From: Turritopsis dohrnii
Taxonomy: Eukaryota; Cnidaria; Hydrozoa; Anthoathecata; Oceaniidae
Assembly: GCA_027922465.2 (NCBI GenBank)
Contig: BQMF02000027.1
Location: forward strand, 620,001 to 684,000
Direction: 5' to 3'
Length of the DNA stretch: 64,000 nucleotides
The position numbers and the translations under genes were made by a program. A model generated the notes under the pieces. The model was given only the letters and a program-made list of their open reading frames with translations. It searched no databases and had not been told where the DNA came from. Below, in pieces: positions 21,790 through 32,464 of the stretch; position 1 is the stretch's first letter; each line of letters begins with the position of its first letter.

Positions 21790-24429
21790 AGCTTGGTCCC
21801 CACTACGGCGATGAATCTTCATCGCTTTCATATTTCGCGGCGATGGTTTTTAATGCCATTGGTGGGGATGAAAAGCGACAGGATTTTTAAATTCTTCGCC
21901 TAAAAAATGAAGCGATAGCAAAAGCGATGAATATCAAAACTTTTTGATATTTTATCGCTTTTTCTATCGCCTTATTTTCATTGTTTTTCAATCTCAAAGA
22001 AATACCGCCTATAAATTCAATGGAGATTAATAACCATTTTAAAATTTAAATGCAAAAGTATTGTTTTTGAGCACGTGGTACCTGAAGCTCAACATTTTGG
22101 TTTTGAGCAATAAAAACATTCTGTATACTTCAGAAGTAAGGATAACTGTAATAATAATGAAAAAGAAATTAACACAATCGGTCGTAAATTGCTTCCATCT
22201 TTCGCTTTTTCGCTTTAGGTACCACGTGCTCAAAAACAATACTTTTGCATTTAAATTTTAAAATGGTTATTAATCTCCATTGAATTTATAGGCGGTATTT
22301 CTTTGAGATTGAAAAACAATGAAAATAAGGCGATAGAAAAAGCGATAAAATATCAAAAAGTTTTGATATTCATCGCTTTTGCTATCGCTTCATTTTTTAG
22401 GCGAAGAATTTAAAAATCCTGTCGCTTTTCATCCCCACCAATGGCAATTTCTTGTTCAACAGGGCCGTATTGTCAGTGATGATTCCTCCATTGCGCAAAT
22501 CTTCAACAGTCACTTTTCTAATATAACGAGTAGTCTGACTATATCACACTGGAAAGGTCTCCTGCCTCTCGATGTAGATAGTGATGTCGATCCTATCGAC
22601 TTGGCTATAGACAAGTATGCTGGTCATCCCAGCGTACTAAAAATTAAGTCTAAGTTTAAATCACTGCCTGTCTATGAATTCCACCATATTGAGGCAGCTG
22701 AGATGAGGAAAGAGATCTTTTCACTAGACTCGTCGAAAAGTACTGGAGGCGATTTGCCAATTAAAGTGTTAAAACTGTCTTGTTCTGAAATTGAAACCCC
22801 TTTAACTAGGTGTTTCAATTCGATGATTGATTCTTCTGTTTTCCCTGAAGAGTTAGAACTTGCCGACGTAATTCCAGTATTTAAAAAGGGTGATAGAACC
22901 GACTGGGAATGCTACAGACCCATAAGTTTACTTAGGTCTCCTTCAAAACTTTTCGAGAGGCTTTTGGAACGTCAGATCTCCTCCTTTATGGAGGAACGAC
23001 TTTCAAAATATCTATGTGGTTTTCGCAAAGGTCATTCGACCCAGCATGCCTTACTTAACCTCATCGTCGCATGGCAGCAGTGTTTGGCAAATGGCGGTAG
23101 AGTTGGAGCAGTGCTTATGGACTTGTCCAAAGCCTTCGACACTCTACCACATGACCTGCTTATTGCTAAGCTCCATGCATATGGGCTTGATCGTAAAAGC
23201 TTGAAACTAATTTACAGTTACCTCTCAAACCGAAAAATGCGCTTTCGCATCGGCTCGGTGTTTAGTGACTGGCTTAGGGTCCTTTTAGGTGTCCCCCAGG
23301 GATCGGTTCTAGGTCCTATCCTTTTTAATATATTTTTAAATGATCTATTTTTCAGCGAACTAGATTCGCTTATTTGTAACTTTGCTGATGATAATACCTT
23401 GTCTGCATGTGGATCATCTTTAAACGGGATTCTCAGGCAGCTAAAGCATGATTCAGAAATAACTATCCAGTGGTTTCGAGATAACGAGATGGTGGTAAAC
23501 CCGGATAAATTTCAAGTCATGTTTTTTAGGCTGTAGTTCAGCTGAAATCACGTCATTTGTAATATGCGGCTTTGCCTTAGAACCGTCGCCTTCAGTGAAC
23601 TTGCTTGGGGTAACCATTGATAACAAGCTGACTTTTTCTGCCCATATAGAAAAAATCTGTTCGCAGGCAAATAGAAAGATTAGTGCATTACTGCGCATTC
23701 GAAAATTTATTGAATATGGCAGAGCAGTCCTTTTGTGCAACGCATTTATTTTGTCTTGCTTCAGATACTGTTCCCTGATTTGGATGTTTCATTCAAAAGG
23801 GGACGCTCAGAAAATTCGTAAAACACAGATTAGAGCCCTCCGAGCTGTGAATTTTGATTTCTCTACACCCAGTGAACACATTTTAACTAAGTACGATAAT
23901 GAATCCATCCACACTTCAAATTTGCGTACTATGTTAATCGAGGTTTTCAAAACTGTGAACAGATTAAATCCAGAGTTTTTATGGGATTTGTTCGGGCAGA
24001 AAAAGACAGCAATTCCAATGCGATCTGGTTACTTCCTGATGCTTCCTGGCAAAAATGAATCCACGATATACTCGTTTACGTTTCGTGCTGTGTTGGCATG
24101 GAATTATTTGTCAGCTCCACTTAAGGATTTAGAGTCCTTGTCTTCATTCAAAACCAGTATTGCCAAGATAAGATCATTCTACTGTCAGTGTAAATCATGC
24201 TCATGATTAGTCAGTATATTTATTTCTAGATTTTATAATATATTTTTTAGGTTAGGTTATATTTTAATTTTTAATTGTTTTGTTGACTTGATTTAGTCAT
24301 TACTTATGTAATTGTACTAGGGATAATGTCAACAGAAAATAAAGTTACAATACAATACAATACAATTAAAAACCATCGCCGCGAAATATGAAAGCGATGA
24401 AGATTCATCGCCGTAGTGGGGACCAAGCT
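21790..24429. mobile_element. Nearly perfect palindromic DNA element (TAA duplication) with a LINE in its right arm
   Basis: The ends AGCTTGGTCCCCACTACGGC are inverted and flanked by TAA (21787-21789, 24430-24432). The left arm, about 290 bp (21790-22082), repeats almost base for base as the right arm (22218-22447 continued at 24366-24429) around a ~135-bp centre. The interruption is the LINE at 22448-24365. The 3-bp TWA duplication suggests a PIF/Harbinger-type foldback. No transposase. Confidence 0.85.
22448..24365 (+). mobile_element. 5'-truncated CR1-like LINE inserted in the palindromic element
   Basis: The reverse transcriptase frame is open to 23536 (upstream codons belong to the host element). 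It carries VIPVFKKGDR, YRPISLL, GFRKGHSTQHAL, the first catalytic aspartate in MDLSKAFDTLPHDLL, VPQGSVLGPILFN and the active site FADDNTL. A one-base frame break at about 23525 in a T-rich run is followed by a second frame (to 24206) with LLGVTIDNKLTF and RYCSLIWMF, ending YCQCKSCS. The tail is (acaat)n at 24340-24365. The endonuclease domain is missing. It postdates the palindromic element. Confidence 0.9.
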
Positions 24430-24738
24430 TAAGAATGCTTCACCCTCGACGAAATTTCACTATGCTTATAGAAAAAAAAGCGTTTAATGGCGTTGGTGGT
24501 TTTTAACAGAATGTAATGCTGTGTTACAAATTTTTTTTAAATGATTTTTGCGATAAGAAAGAGACGATGACTGTGTAGTGATGATTAATCCAAAAATTGT
24601 CCACCCTAATTATATATATAATTCCCCAGACAAGCTGTTTCTTGTTGAATAATCGCTTGGAAATTGATTTCGCTTACCATTAATCAACCCTTTTCAGAAA
24701 TTCTGCGACAAAATATGGCTATGCCTGTTCATGTTTTA

Positions 24739-25008
24739 AGGCCAATTTCCATTCAGGAGAATATCCGCGCGGACGTAGGTAATCCACGCTCAGTGACTTA
24801 GAACGCATGCGTATTGGCTAATTCATAAGCGTAGTTATGTCCGCTCAGCGAGCAAAAATAAAGTTAAAAGATTTTAACTTTTTTTAAGCCCGCCGATGTC
24901 CGCTGATAATTTCAGCCAATCGTGTCTTTTGATTTCCATTTGCAGCTGTTTGGCCGCTCGGAAAATTCTACGTCCGCGCGGGCATAAGCGTTGAATGGAA
25001 ATCGGCCT
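24739..25008. mobile_element. 270-bp MITE, TTA duplication, ends AGGCC[A/G]ATTTCCATTCA
   Basis: The inverted ends (about 18 bp, plus an inner pair cgcgcggacgtag) are flanked by TTA at 24736-24738 and 25009-25011. This fits a Harbinger-derived MITE. Confidence 0.8.
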
Positions 25009-25452
25009 TTATTGCTCATCATACAGATTATTAAGGGGATAACAACGTCACATTTGGATTCAGTAGCGTGTACTATTTTAAACTCGTCCCTGGTTTTATT
25101 CGAGTTGTATTTTTCAATATAGCCAAAAAAATCCCCCCAAAAAAGTTTAAAATGAAATATGGTCAGTACCTATATCATGTATGAACACAAGTAATCATCT
25201 TCATTTGCATGCAGTAACTTGAGGAAACCCTTCTTTCTAAAATAGCAGGCTTCAGCAACTGTCAGAAGATGCAATACGACAACGTACAACATGATCATTG
25301 TGGTCTCTACAGACTTTCTCCAACAATGAACGAACATTTGATGAATCTAGACAGTTTTACTTACTTACTTGATTATTTTCACAGGGATCATGTTTCGTTT
25401 ACAAGAAGCTACAATTAAATATCAGCCAGAACTTCGCTTCGTTTCTCCCTAT

Positions 25453-25541
25453 GGTTTAATGGTCGACCTCGAACCCAGGGTCTCTTGCCTTCCGTATATC
25501 GAAAAGGCAAGAGACCCTGGGTTCGAGGTTGGTTTAATGGT
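25453..25541. repeat. 26-bp perfect hairpin between 11-bp direct repeats
   Basis: Arms at 25466-25491 and 25504-25529 (acctcgaacccagggtctct...) are perfectly complementary around a 12-nt loop. The 11-mer ggtttaatggt stands directly outside on both sides (25453-25463, 25531-25541), like a target-site duplication. A related cccagggcttcttgcctt occurs near 30590. Confidence 0.85.
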
Positions 25542-26464
25542 ATAACTCGAGTTTTCCGACTCTCCTATGCTTTCCCATCAATTATTACGTAGTATTATGA
25601 TGAAAGAACTTTACACACTTCACAAGGAGACTGAGAAGTTGCTGTGATGTAATATATGGATGAAAAATCTGACTAATTGATTAATTCATTAATTTTCAAA
25701 GTTTGAAATCTGGCTAATTGTTATCGTGGATATGTGCAGGAGGCTGTAATACCTTAATTGATTCCAGTAACTAAATATGTCGTTTGAAAACTTCTTTATA
25801 AGCGTCTGAAATAATGAGATCTTAGTCTGCCCTTTTAGCCTCACTTACTCAAACATATTTAACAAGGGTTACACCATCAAACTGTTTAAATGCCCGTGAC
25901 AGAGCGCATGTGCTAATAATCTCATTGTGGTGAATTCGAATTTGACGATCACTTCGTTCAGAATTTGTTCAGAAATGGGTATACAGTGTGATTCACAAAA
26001 AGCGGGACTCCGAAGTATGTAAAACATTTTTCAAACATTTTTACATATAAAAAGTAATTTACCCTCGAACTCGGAGTATTTTAAAGGTGCTTGAATTTTT
26101 AATTAAATTACCTGACAGTTTGAAGTTTATCTCATATCACTAATTAAGAAGCAGCTCGTTGAATCAATAAAAGCTTTTGAAGATAATGATAAAGATAATT
26201 GTTTTAAGTATGCATAAGTGACGTGTTTATTTTATTTATGTTATATTTTTTAACAAATCAATCGCTTGAGCTGGACTTATAAAGAGATTAAAAGCCATAC
26301 AAATATATTTCAATACATAATATTTTTCGTTTCGAAAAAATAAGCGCTCCTTCACGGTGTTTGGAATAAACACGTTTTATGAAGGTTATCATGGTAAAAA
26401 GAAAGCAGAAAAAAATTCTTTGGTTTCCGATTCCATTCGCAGATGAGCGATAGGACTTTTTTAA

Positions 26465-26830
26465 ACAAAGACTTTCGTATCTTCCTTACCATTTCGTAAT
26501 TGAAATTCTACTAAGAAAGATTTTTTCGTCTCACTCAAAAGTTTCATAAGCTTTTTTTTCACTGAAGAAACTCTACGACTGAGAGCCTTTATGATTGCGT
26601 TCTCATCAAACGCAAGATACGAGTCCAATGAATTTCATTTACATCGAAGTCTGATTAAGCCACATGGAGTAATGCAAACAGATTTGTTTACTTTTAGAAA
26701 ACGTAGATTTTGTTTTTGGGTACTACCAGTACCAATATTTAGCAATTCCTCTAAACTTTTCGTTTTCATCTTTACCTCCTTAGAGATATCTCATCTTTTA
26801 GTACAAACTTGCTCGTGCTTCACTTCAGGT
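26465..26830 (-). pseudogene. Possible eroded coding sequence, one in-frame stop
   Basis: A minus-strand frame of roughly 120 codons is open except for one TGA (26635-26637). It is Lys/Ser/Leu-rich and contains ALSRRVSSVKKKLMKLLSE, a possible coiled coil. I recognise no family. The frame may be chance. Confidence 0.25.
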
Positions 26831-27316
26831 TTTAATGTTGATGGGTTACCATAATACAGTGTTTGTAGCACTTTTCCCAAACAACAAATAGCGCCCAGGG
26901 CCCTTGTTCGAATATTTATGGTATGTCTGTTAAATGTCCTAGATAAATGTTATTATTGTTACTTACTTACTAATATTACTTTTTCTAGGAGTTACAAATT
27001 CTGTTCACTATACACCAATTGCGATTTATAGTGCTAGTCCTTTTTAGAAAAGATTTGATCCTTTGTGGAAAATACCAAGTTGTAGATCTTGCTATATTGT
27101 TGATATCACCTTGCTAATCTTCTATACAACCGTTTGTGAACGCTCACTTCCAAACGATCTTCTTGACTTTCTTTACTTTTCTATGCAGCCGTACTTTCAA
27201 CCTTCTTCCACTCCTTTTTTGAAATTGGCCGTTTAAAACATAATATAATTTAGTTTGCCTTGAGTTCAAGTAAAGGTTACATATTGAAAACTCGATATCC
27301 AGAGAAATTGTTATTG

Positions 27317-27430
27317 ACCAATGGGCAAAACATTAAAAAAATCACTGCGAAGAAGAGCATTTTTATTGAAAGAGTATGTATTTTTCTATAGAAATGCACT
27401 CCCTCGATGTGACTTCAACATCCACTGGGA
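27317..27430 (-). mobile_element. Short hairpin MITE, copy 1
   Basis: Reverse-orientation copy of the ~120-bp family that also occurs at 43441, 46006, 46831, 48430, 61019 and 61107. Core: actgcgaagaagagcattt and aaatgcactcc, imperfectly complementary. It ends close to the glycosyltransferase-like gene. Confidence 0.7.
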
Positions 27431-27631
27431 ACTCGATCCAAATTACAGGTCAATTTCGCAAATTACAACGGTAGATTATTATTATTGTTAATATTATTAG
27501 CAATCTTTATACAGGATAGATCTTTATGTTGGTGTATAGGTAAAAAACATGTCCTACAGGAGGGAAAGATATTTAGATGTTTATCTGGTGCTTCTTGTTC
27601 ATTTATAGGACTCAAAAGATTACCAAAAATA

Positions 27632-28795
27632 ATGATAAAACAATGGCAAAAACTCCTCCTCATTGTTGCTTTCATAAGTACTGTATTAACTTTATTTATG
27701 ACAACAACATTTTCGAGATTCAAATCAGTGGACCAAGAAAAAGATTATGAGGAAGAATCAGAAGCTTCTCCTTCGGTATATCAAAAACTGTATGGCATAT
27801 CAACACTCCAAAATAATAATGTCCATACAGTTAATAAATCTTCACAACAAAAAGTTTTAAAATACGAAGCGACTCCTCCATTCAAACCTACCCAAACGAA
27901 GATGATTTGGTCGACCAAGATGGGAAATGCAACTAAATCGACTAAAAACAAATGGATTTATCAAAGACTTTGTAATGGTGAAGTAATTCACAAACAATCA
28001 TATTGCAATAACGAGACGATGACAAAAAGTGGACAGAAAATTTTAACCTATTCTTTGTTTGGTGGAGGATCGCGTTGGAAAATTGGTGTAATGCAATATA
28101 AGGATTCTATACCAATATTAGCGAATCAAATGAAACAGTTAGATTTTTATAAAGATTGGATTATGAGGATATATCATGATGGAAGTGAGACCGCTTCAGA
28201 TATTGCTCGTGGTCTTTCTCATTTAGATAATGTTCAATTTTGTAATACGCCATGTTTATGGACAGTTCAGATGGCGAATATTTTGGGCACCTTTTTTCGA
28301 ACTGCTGCTTTAGGCGATCCAATGGTTGATGTTCTTTGTTCAAGAGATTTAGATGCAATAATAACATATCGTGAAAGTATGGCTGTTAAAGCCTGGTATG
28401 AAACTGACAAAGCTATTCATTTGATGAGAGACAACCCACAGCACATGATTCGTATGCTTGGTGGGATGTGGTGTTTTAGAAGTAAACTGTTTCGAGAAAA
28501 GAGTAAACATATCTTACACAATATAACGACGGAAGCTCAAAACTTCGCTGGTAGAAATGATCAGTTTATAATAAACAAAGCATTTTTCAGTCAATTCAAT
28601 TCTACGGACATCATAGAACACGATTCCTACAATTGTAAGAACTTCGATGGAAGCCTTCCATTTCCAGCTCAACGTTATGAATGCGAGTATATAGGATGTT
28701 CTTACATACCCTGTGACTGTCCGCTTTCAGGACATTTTCATGTTTGTCCAGAAGAATGTAGACCTTCTGGTCATAAAGACTGGACTTACTGTTGA
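27632..28795 (+). CDS. Type II membrane glycosyltransferase-like protein, intronless
   Basis: A 387-residue protein, if translation starts at the ATG at 27632. I chose that start because it puts MIKQWQK just before a hydrophobic segment (about residues 8-24), a typical Golgi signal anchor; the frame is open upstream to an ATG at 27485. A Ser/Lys-rich stem of about 110 residues follows. The globular domain contains LTYSLFGGGSRWKIGV, YKDWIMRIYHDG, FRTAALGD, a DxD-like SRDLDA (237-242), YRESMAVKAW, HLMRDNPQH (266-274) and MLGGMWCF. The set SRDxDS...RE...W...H-x-MRD-x-P-x-H...GGMW is shared by a scattered group of putative nucleotide-sugar transferases in marine invertebrates, algae and bacteria. 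The C-terminus has many Cys (IGCSYIPCDCPLSGHFHVCP). Donor and acceptor are unknown. A single exon suggests retroposition or transfer; the function is inferred. Confidence 0.75.
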   Translation: MIKQWQKLLLIVAFISTVLTLFMTTTFSRFKSVDQEKDYEEESEASPSVYQKLYGISTLQNNNVHTVNKSSQQKVLKYEATPPFKPTQTKMIWSTKMGNATKSTKNKWIYQRLCNGEVIHKQSYCNNETMTKSGQKILTYSLFGGGSRWKIGVMQYKDSIPILANQMKQLDFYKDWIMRIYHDGSETASDIARGLSHLDNVQFCNTPCLWTVQMANILGTFFRTAALGDPMVDVLCSRDLDAIITYRESMAVKAWYETDKAIHLMRDNPQHMIRMLGGMWCFRSKLFREKSKHILHNITTEAQNFAGRNDQFIINKAFFSQFNSTDIIEHDSYNCKNFDGSLPFPAQRYECEYIGCSYIPCDCPLSGHFHVCPEECRPSGHKDWTYC

Positions 28796-28887
28796 ACATG
28801 CAGTTGGGATCTGTAACTTTCATTTACAAAGAAACGGTTGTTTCTTATAATTTGAAATACCCACTTAATACGTTCAATTCTGAAAAC

Positions 28888-29034
28888 AGTGAAAACTGCT
28901 TAAGTGGGACACCTCCCTATAACGAACACTTGGTCATTCCCCGGCACTACTAACCAAATATGGGAATACGTCTCTGTATAACGGACAATTTTCCATCCAA
29001 CCAAGTTGTCCTTCCTATAAAGGTTTCACTGTGA
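28888..29034. mobile_element. pogo/Tigger-like MITE fragment
   Basis: Inverted ends cagtgaaaactgctt and aaggtttcactg, plus inner words such as cctccctataacgaacact, resemble the CAGTGAAACC ends of pogo/Tigger MITEs. About 147 bp, degraded. Confidence 0.5.
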
Positions 29035-29059
29035 CTTATAACATCTATTTTGAAATAAC

Positions 29060-30232
29060 ATAATACTAGCATGTAGCTTTAGCTAAAAATGCCCCCGCGC
29101 TCAAGCATTCCAATTTGTACAGACAGCAAGCTATACATTAACAACGTAATCGAAAACAAGTTATTGGCCGAAAAAAAATGTTTTGGTTGATTTGGGACCT
29201 GATATAAGGCAAAATTATATGCTTAAATATTTCAACAAAATCAGTTTTTTAGGAAGCCTGGCGGCATTTCAAAACCAACCGGCAATATGCAAACCAAATA
29301 GATCTACACTTAAACAGATGAAGATCTGCACAAAACTTTGTTATTTTTTGTTATCTCTTATGCCTAAGTCACACTGATGCTAATATATCTTTCGCAAAGT
29401 GTAAATAAGGCTTAACAAGTAATATCAGAAAGTATTTGCTACAAACAAGAGAAATGTGTGAACTGAAACCATGGATACGTATTTTATAATTAAAATAAGA
29501 TTTGTTAAAAACATTCTGTAAGAGCCAAAAGTTTCAAAAAAAAAAAAAAATTAAAGCGAAAAATCCATTAGAAATCTGCGTTTCAAACTTTGATTTAAAA
29601 CAAAAAATAGCCAAAGTTTGCATAAAAAAACAAGAAAAGAATATAAGAAGGTTTTATTGATCATGATCACACTAGGTTTGGAGGACACTTAAATAAAGAA
29701 GAAAAACACGAAGAACGACAATTCATAATATGGCTTTCTTGCATACACAGAAATCCAATGAAAATCTTTTTAAGGCAACATCCACCAAAAATCAGTGCAT
29801 TAAATAAAATTATAGAATGGAAGATTTAGAGCTAAAACATATACAAAAATAAAATGTATGGTTGGCAAAATTTCGGATTTCAAGCTGTGCTTCAAAATCC
29901 TTGTCGTTCACTTCACTAAAACAACAGAAAAATAACATAAAAAATGTGTAAGCAATTTTAACACACGAACTTCCTAAATAACATAGTATAATATAATAAT
30001 AAATTAGGAAAGAAATATGGGAAAACACTCTGTCTCCCACTTACAGTACCATGCTTTGAAACGGGGAAAAAGCAAAGTCAGCTAATAATTGTATACCACC
30101 GTGTAACGTCAACACGAAATGTTGGAGGATGATGAAGAGATGATGATGATGAACAAAATCGGAAACTGACATTCGCCTATCTCGTGAAACTACTTTGCCT
30201 CCTCGCTCGCTTACGCTCGCTGCGGGGGCAAT
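29060..30232 (-). mobile_element. Helitron/Helentron-like element, short (uninterrupted) copy
   Basis: This 1.17-kb element recurs at 48876-56943, where it is split by insertions. On the minus strand it begins ATTGCCCCCGC and ends GCGGGGGCATTTTTAGC..., that is, a 9-bp inverted repeat near both ends. The 3' one is followed by a small hairpin (TAGC-TAAA-GCTA) and then CATGCTAG close to the end. No target-site duplication is visible. Subterminal repeats plus a 3' hairpin are Helitron/Helentron features; assignment tentative. Non-coding. Confidence 0.6.
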
Positions 30233-30299
30233 AATATAATATTATACTGGCAAGAGGTAAATCCAAGTTCAGTAAAAAGGATATTGAAGGAGTAGTAGT

Positions 30300-31195
30300 A
30301 AAATTAGATAGACCTTTTCCGAATTTCAGTTTAAAAACTGAAGTTTGGCCGAGTTTCATATCTTACCTCGTTTTCATGTGATTCTAGTTCCGATAATTTT
30401 TTTATTGTCGACATTTCTAACTCGACACCCACCTATCTCGACATAAATATTTTAGTCCTTTGACAAAAAACTCGACTTTTTCAAAATTTTAATTTCTGTT
30501 ATTTCCTTAATTATCGTTTTTTAGCTTCCTTGAAAAGGTTTTACGCGCCACATAGATGGAACCTAGAAGTAAGTTCACAACTTCGTCCCCAGGGCTTCTT
30601 GCCTTTTTCGATATGCGGATGGCGGCGATTTTAAGTTCAGGTATGAAAAATAGTACCGGGGGTGTAAAATAAAATGAAAGTGAAAGTGAAGATTTCAAAT
30701 TTAACAAATACTAATTTGATGAAAAGAGATGAGTAGTTATTTTTTGTTTCTTCCTTTCTTCCATGTCTCGCCGCACCGCAGCCTCAGCCTGATCGCCTCA
30801 TTTTTGTAAATGATCTTCTGAGCTCATGTTCTGTTAGCATCAATCAAAATCATGTGAATTTAGGAGACGAGGAAGGGTTGCACGTAGAATGTACACTTCA
30901 CTTCGTTGGCAAAGCAGAATATATAAATATTCTTAGACAGCAGTAGCTATCAAGCAATCAATGAACTTTAATTTTTGGAAACTTGTTGTACGATAAAAAT
31001 ATATTCCAAATTAAGAAATATATTAGTTTTTTTTCTTATTTAATTCTTCTAGGTACTGTCCGAACCTAATAAAAGCAAAATATAGGGATGGTAGGGGCGG
31101 TATTACATTAAAAAAATCCCCCGCTAACTCGACCTCGTCTAACTCGACATTTTTCCCGGCCCTTCCGCGATGTCGAGTTAGCGGGGGCAACTGTA
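30300..31195. mobile_element. Degraded pogo/Tigger-like DNA transposon pieces
   Basis: Words such as ctaactcgac and gtcgagttagcgggggcaac recur, with a perfect 16-bp inverted pair CCCCCGCTAACTCGAC around 31120-31190. A minus-strand frame at 30300-30359 (MKLGQTSVFKLKFGKGL) matches the start of the frame at 33099. Boundaries uncertain. Confidence 0.45.
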
Positions 31196-31211
31196 TAGCG
31201 AATGGAAAGTT

Positions 31212-31316
31212 GCAGTAAACTCTCTCTAACTCGAACCTCGAAGGGAAAACAAAATCGTTCGAATTATGGAGAGTTCGAGTAATGGAAAAGTCGAATTAAA
31301 GAGAGTTCACTATAAT
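31212..31316. mobile_element. 100-bp MITE, ends AGTAAACTCTCTCTAACTCGA
   Basis: The left end and the reverse complement of the right end (agtgaactctctttaattcga) match over about 21 bp with a few changes; the inner sequence is also largely complementary. Confidence 0.65.
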
Positions 31317-31339
31317 CAAGTTACAATAAAATCTGAAAA

Positions 31340-31690
31340 AAACTGCAGAAGACTTTTCTTTTTCTTCAAAATTGTCAAAGGCATGGCACCTCAATACTTG
31401 CTTGACCTTTTGCCACCCCAGCGTGCTGTACTCGCTAATCTCAGGTCAAGACTTCCAATATACCCCGGTGACACGGACTAAACGTTATCGTAATTTCTTT
31501 TTTCCGTATTGCATTAACGAGTGGAACAAGCTGGATAGTCAGGTTTAGTGGTCCACTCTTTCATTGATTATATAACTCCAACCTAGATTTTATTTTTCAT
31601 TTTTCATTCACTTTTATTTTTTCATCTAATTTATTTTCGGATCCTACTTCTGGCGATATCGCCTTGAGCGCCTTGCAGAAGTAGGGTCCT
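31340..31690 (+). mobile_element. LINE 3' remnant with terminal hairpin
   Basis: Two frames read FKIVKGMAPQYLLDLLPPQR and, after a frame change, RYRNFFFPYCINEWNKLDSQ. Together these are the usual C-terminal end of a CR1/jockey-type reverse transcriptase ORF. A perfect hairpin follows: CCTACTTCTG (31643-31652) with CAGAAGTAGG (31676-31685), as at some LINE 3' ends. Confidence 0.65.
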
Positions 31691-31794
31691 TTAACGTTTG
31701 TATTTTGTTTTTGTGTACGTGATGATCAATTCAACAAAGAAAAAAAAATACAAAAAAGAGAAAAAAACTCTGTAATCGTGTCTCTCAAAGAAAT

Positions 31795-31836
31795 GCCGAA
31801 CGGGTAATGTACGGGGCCGAACGGGAAATGTACGGG
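31795..31836 (+). repeat. 21-bp tandem duplication
   Basis: gccgaacggg(t/a)aatgtacggg occurs twice in succession. Confidence 0.85.
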
Positions 31837-32189
31837 GTATGGTTACCATTCGGAAGCTCCATATCTTTCCAGCATACAAATCACTGATATGGAATTGGAC
31901 ATTGTTAACAAGCCGTTGTTGTGATGATGAATTAACTTTCAGGAATTTTGACGAAAAATAATTCATTAGGTTGCGTGGGTGTGAACTCCAACAAAATTTA
32001 TTTGAATTCATTTTTCAGTGATTGACTTCTATCAACCTCGCACGAGGTTGTGACTTCTATTTGTCAAATAGGTCGTAGTTGAGAGCGGTTACAGTATTTC
32101 ATTGTACATCCTTTGTAACTGGAAATAGATAGATGATAACCATAGCCACTATTCCTATTGCCGTGAACTTCAAACTTTAATAACTTACA

Positions 32190-32300
32190 AAAAACAATGT
32201 GTAAAAAGATTGAAACTTTGTACAAAGTCGCCTTCTATGATTTAAAATCGATTTATAAGAAAAAGCATTACATGATTCTGATGTTAATTCTCCTTTAAAC
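32190..32300 (+). repeat. Copy of the subterminal region of the 12.6-15.6 kb transposon
   Basis: The sequence gaaactttgtacaaagtcg...tttaaaatcgatt...gttaattctcctttaa matches 15480-15570, so a fragment of the same transposon family lies here. Confidence 0.65.
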
Positions 32301-32464
32301 ATCCGACACCAAAGCATTCCTGTGTGTGGAAAGTTCAATTGATTAGTTGCGGCAACAACATGATGAAAATCTTGATCCGAATGACTTTAACTATGAATTC
32401 TCGAAACTATTTAAACGCTGCATTGTGGCCGAGTTGTCGTGTCTAACCTTGCTTAATATTCTAA

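Larger units (their letters stand above)
25009..27316. other. Intergenic region, mostly unassigned
   Basis: Apart from the hairpin at 25466-25529 and an eroded minus-strand frame at 26465-26830, I see only AT-rich sequence with isolated acttactta words like SINE tails (25370, 26960). Confidence 0.35.
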
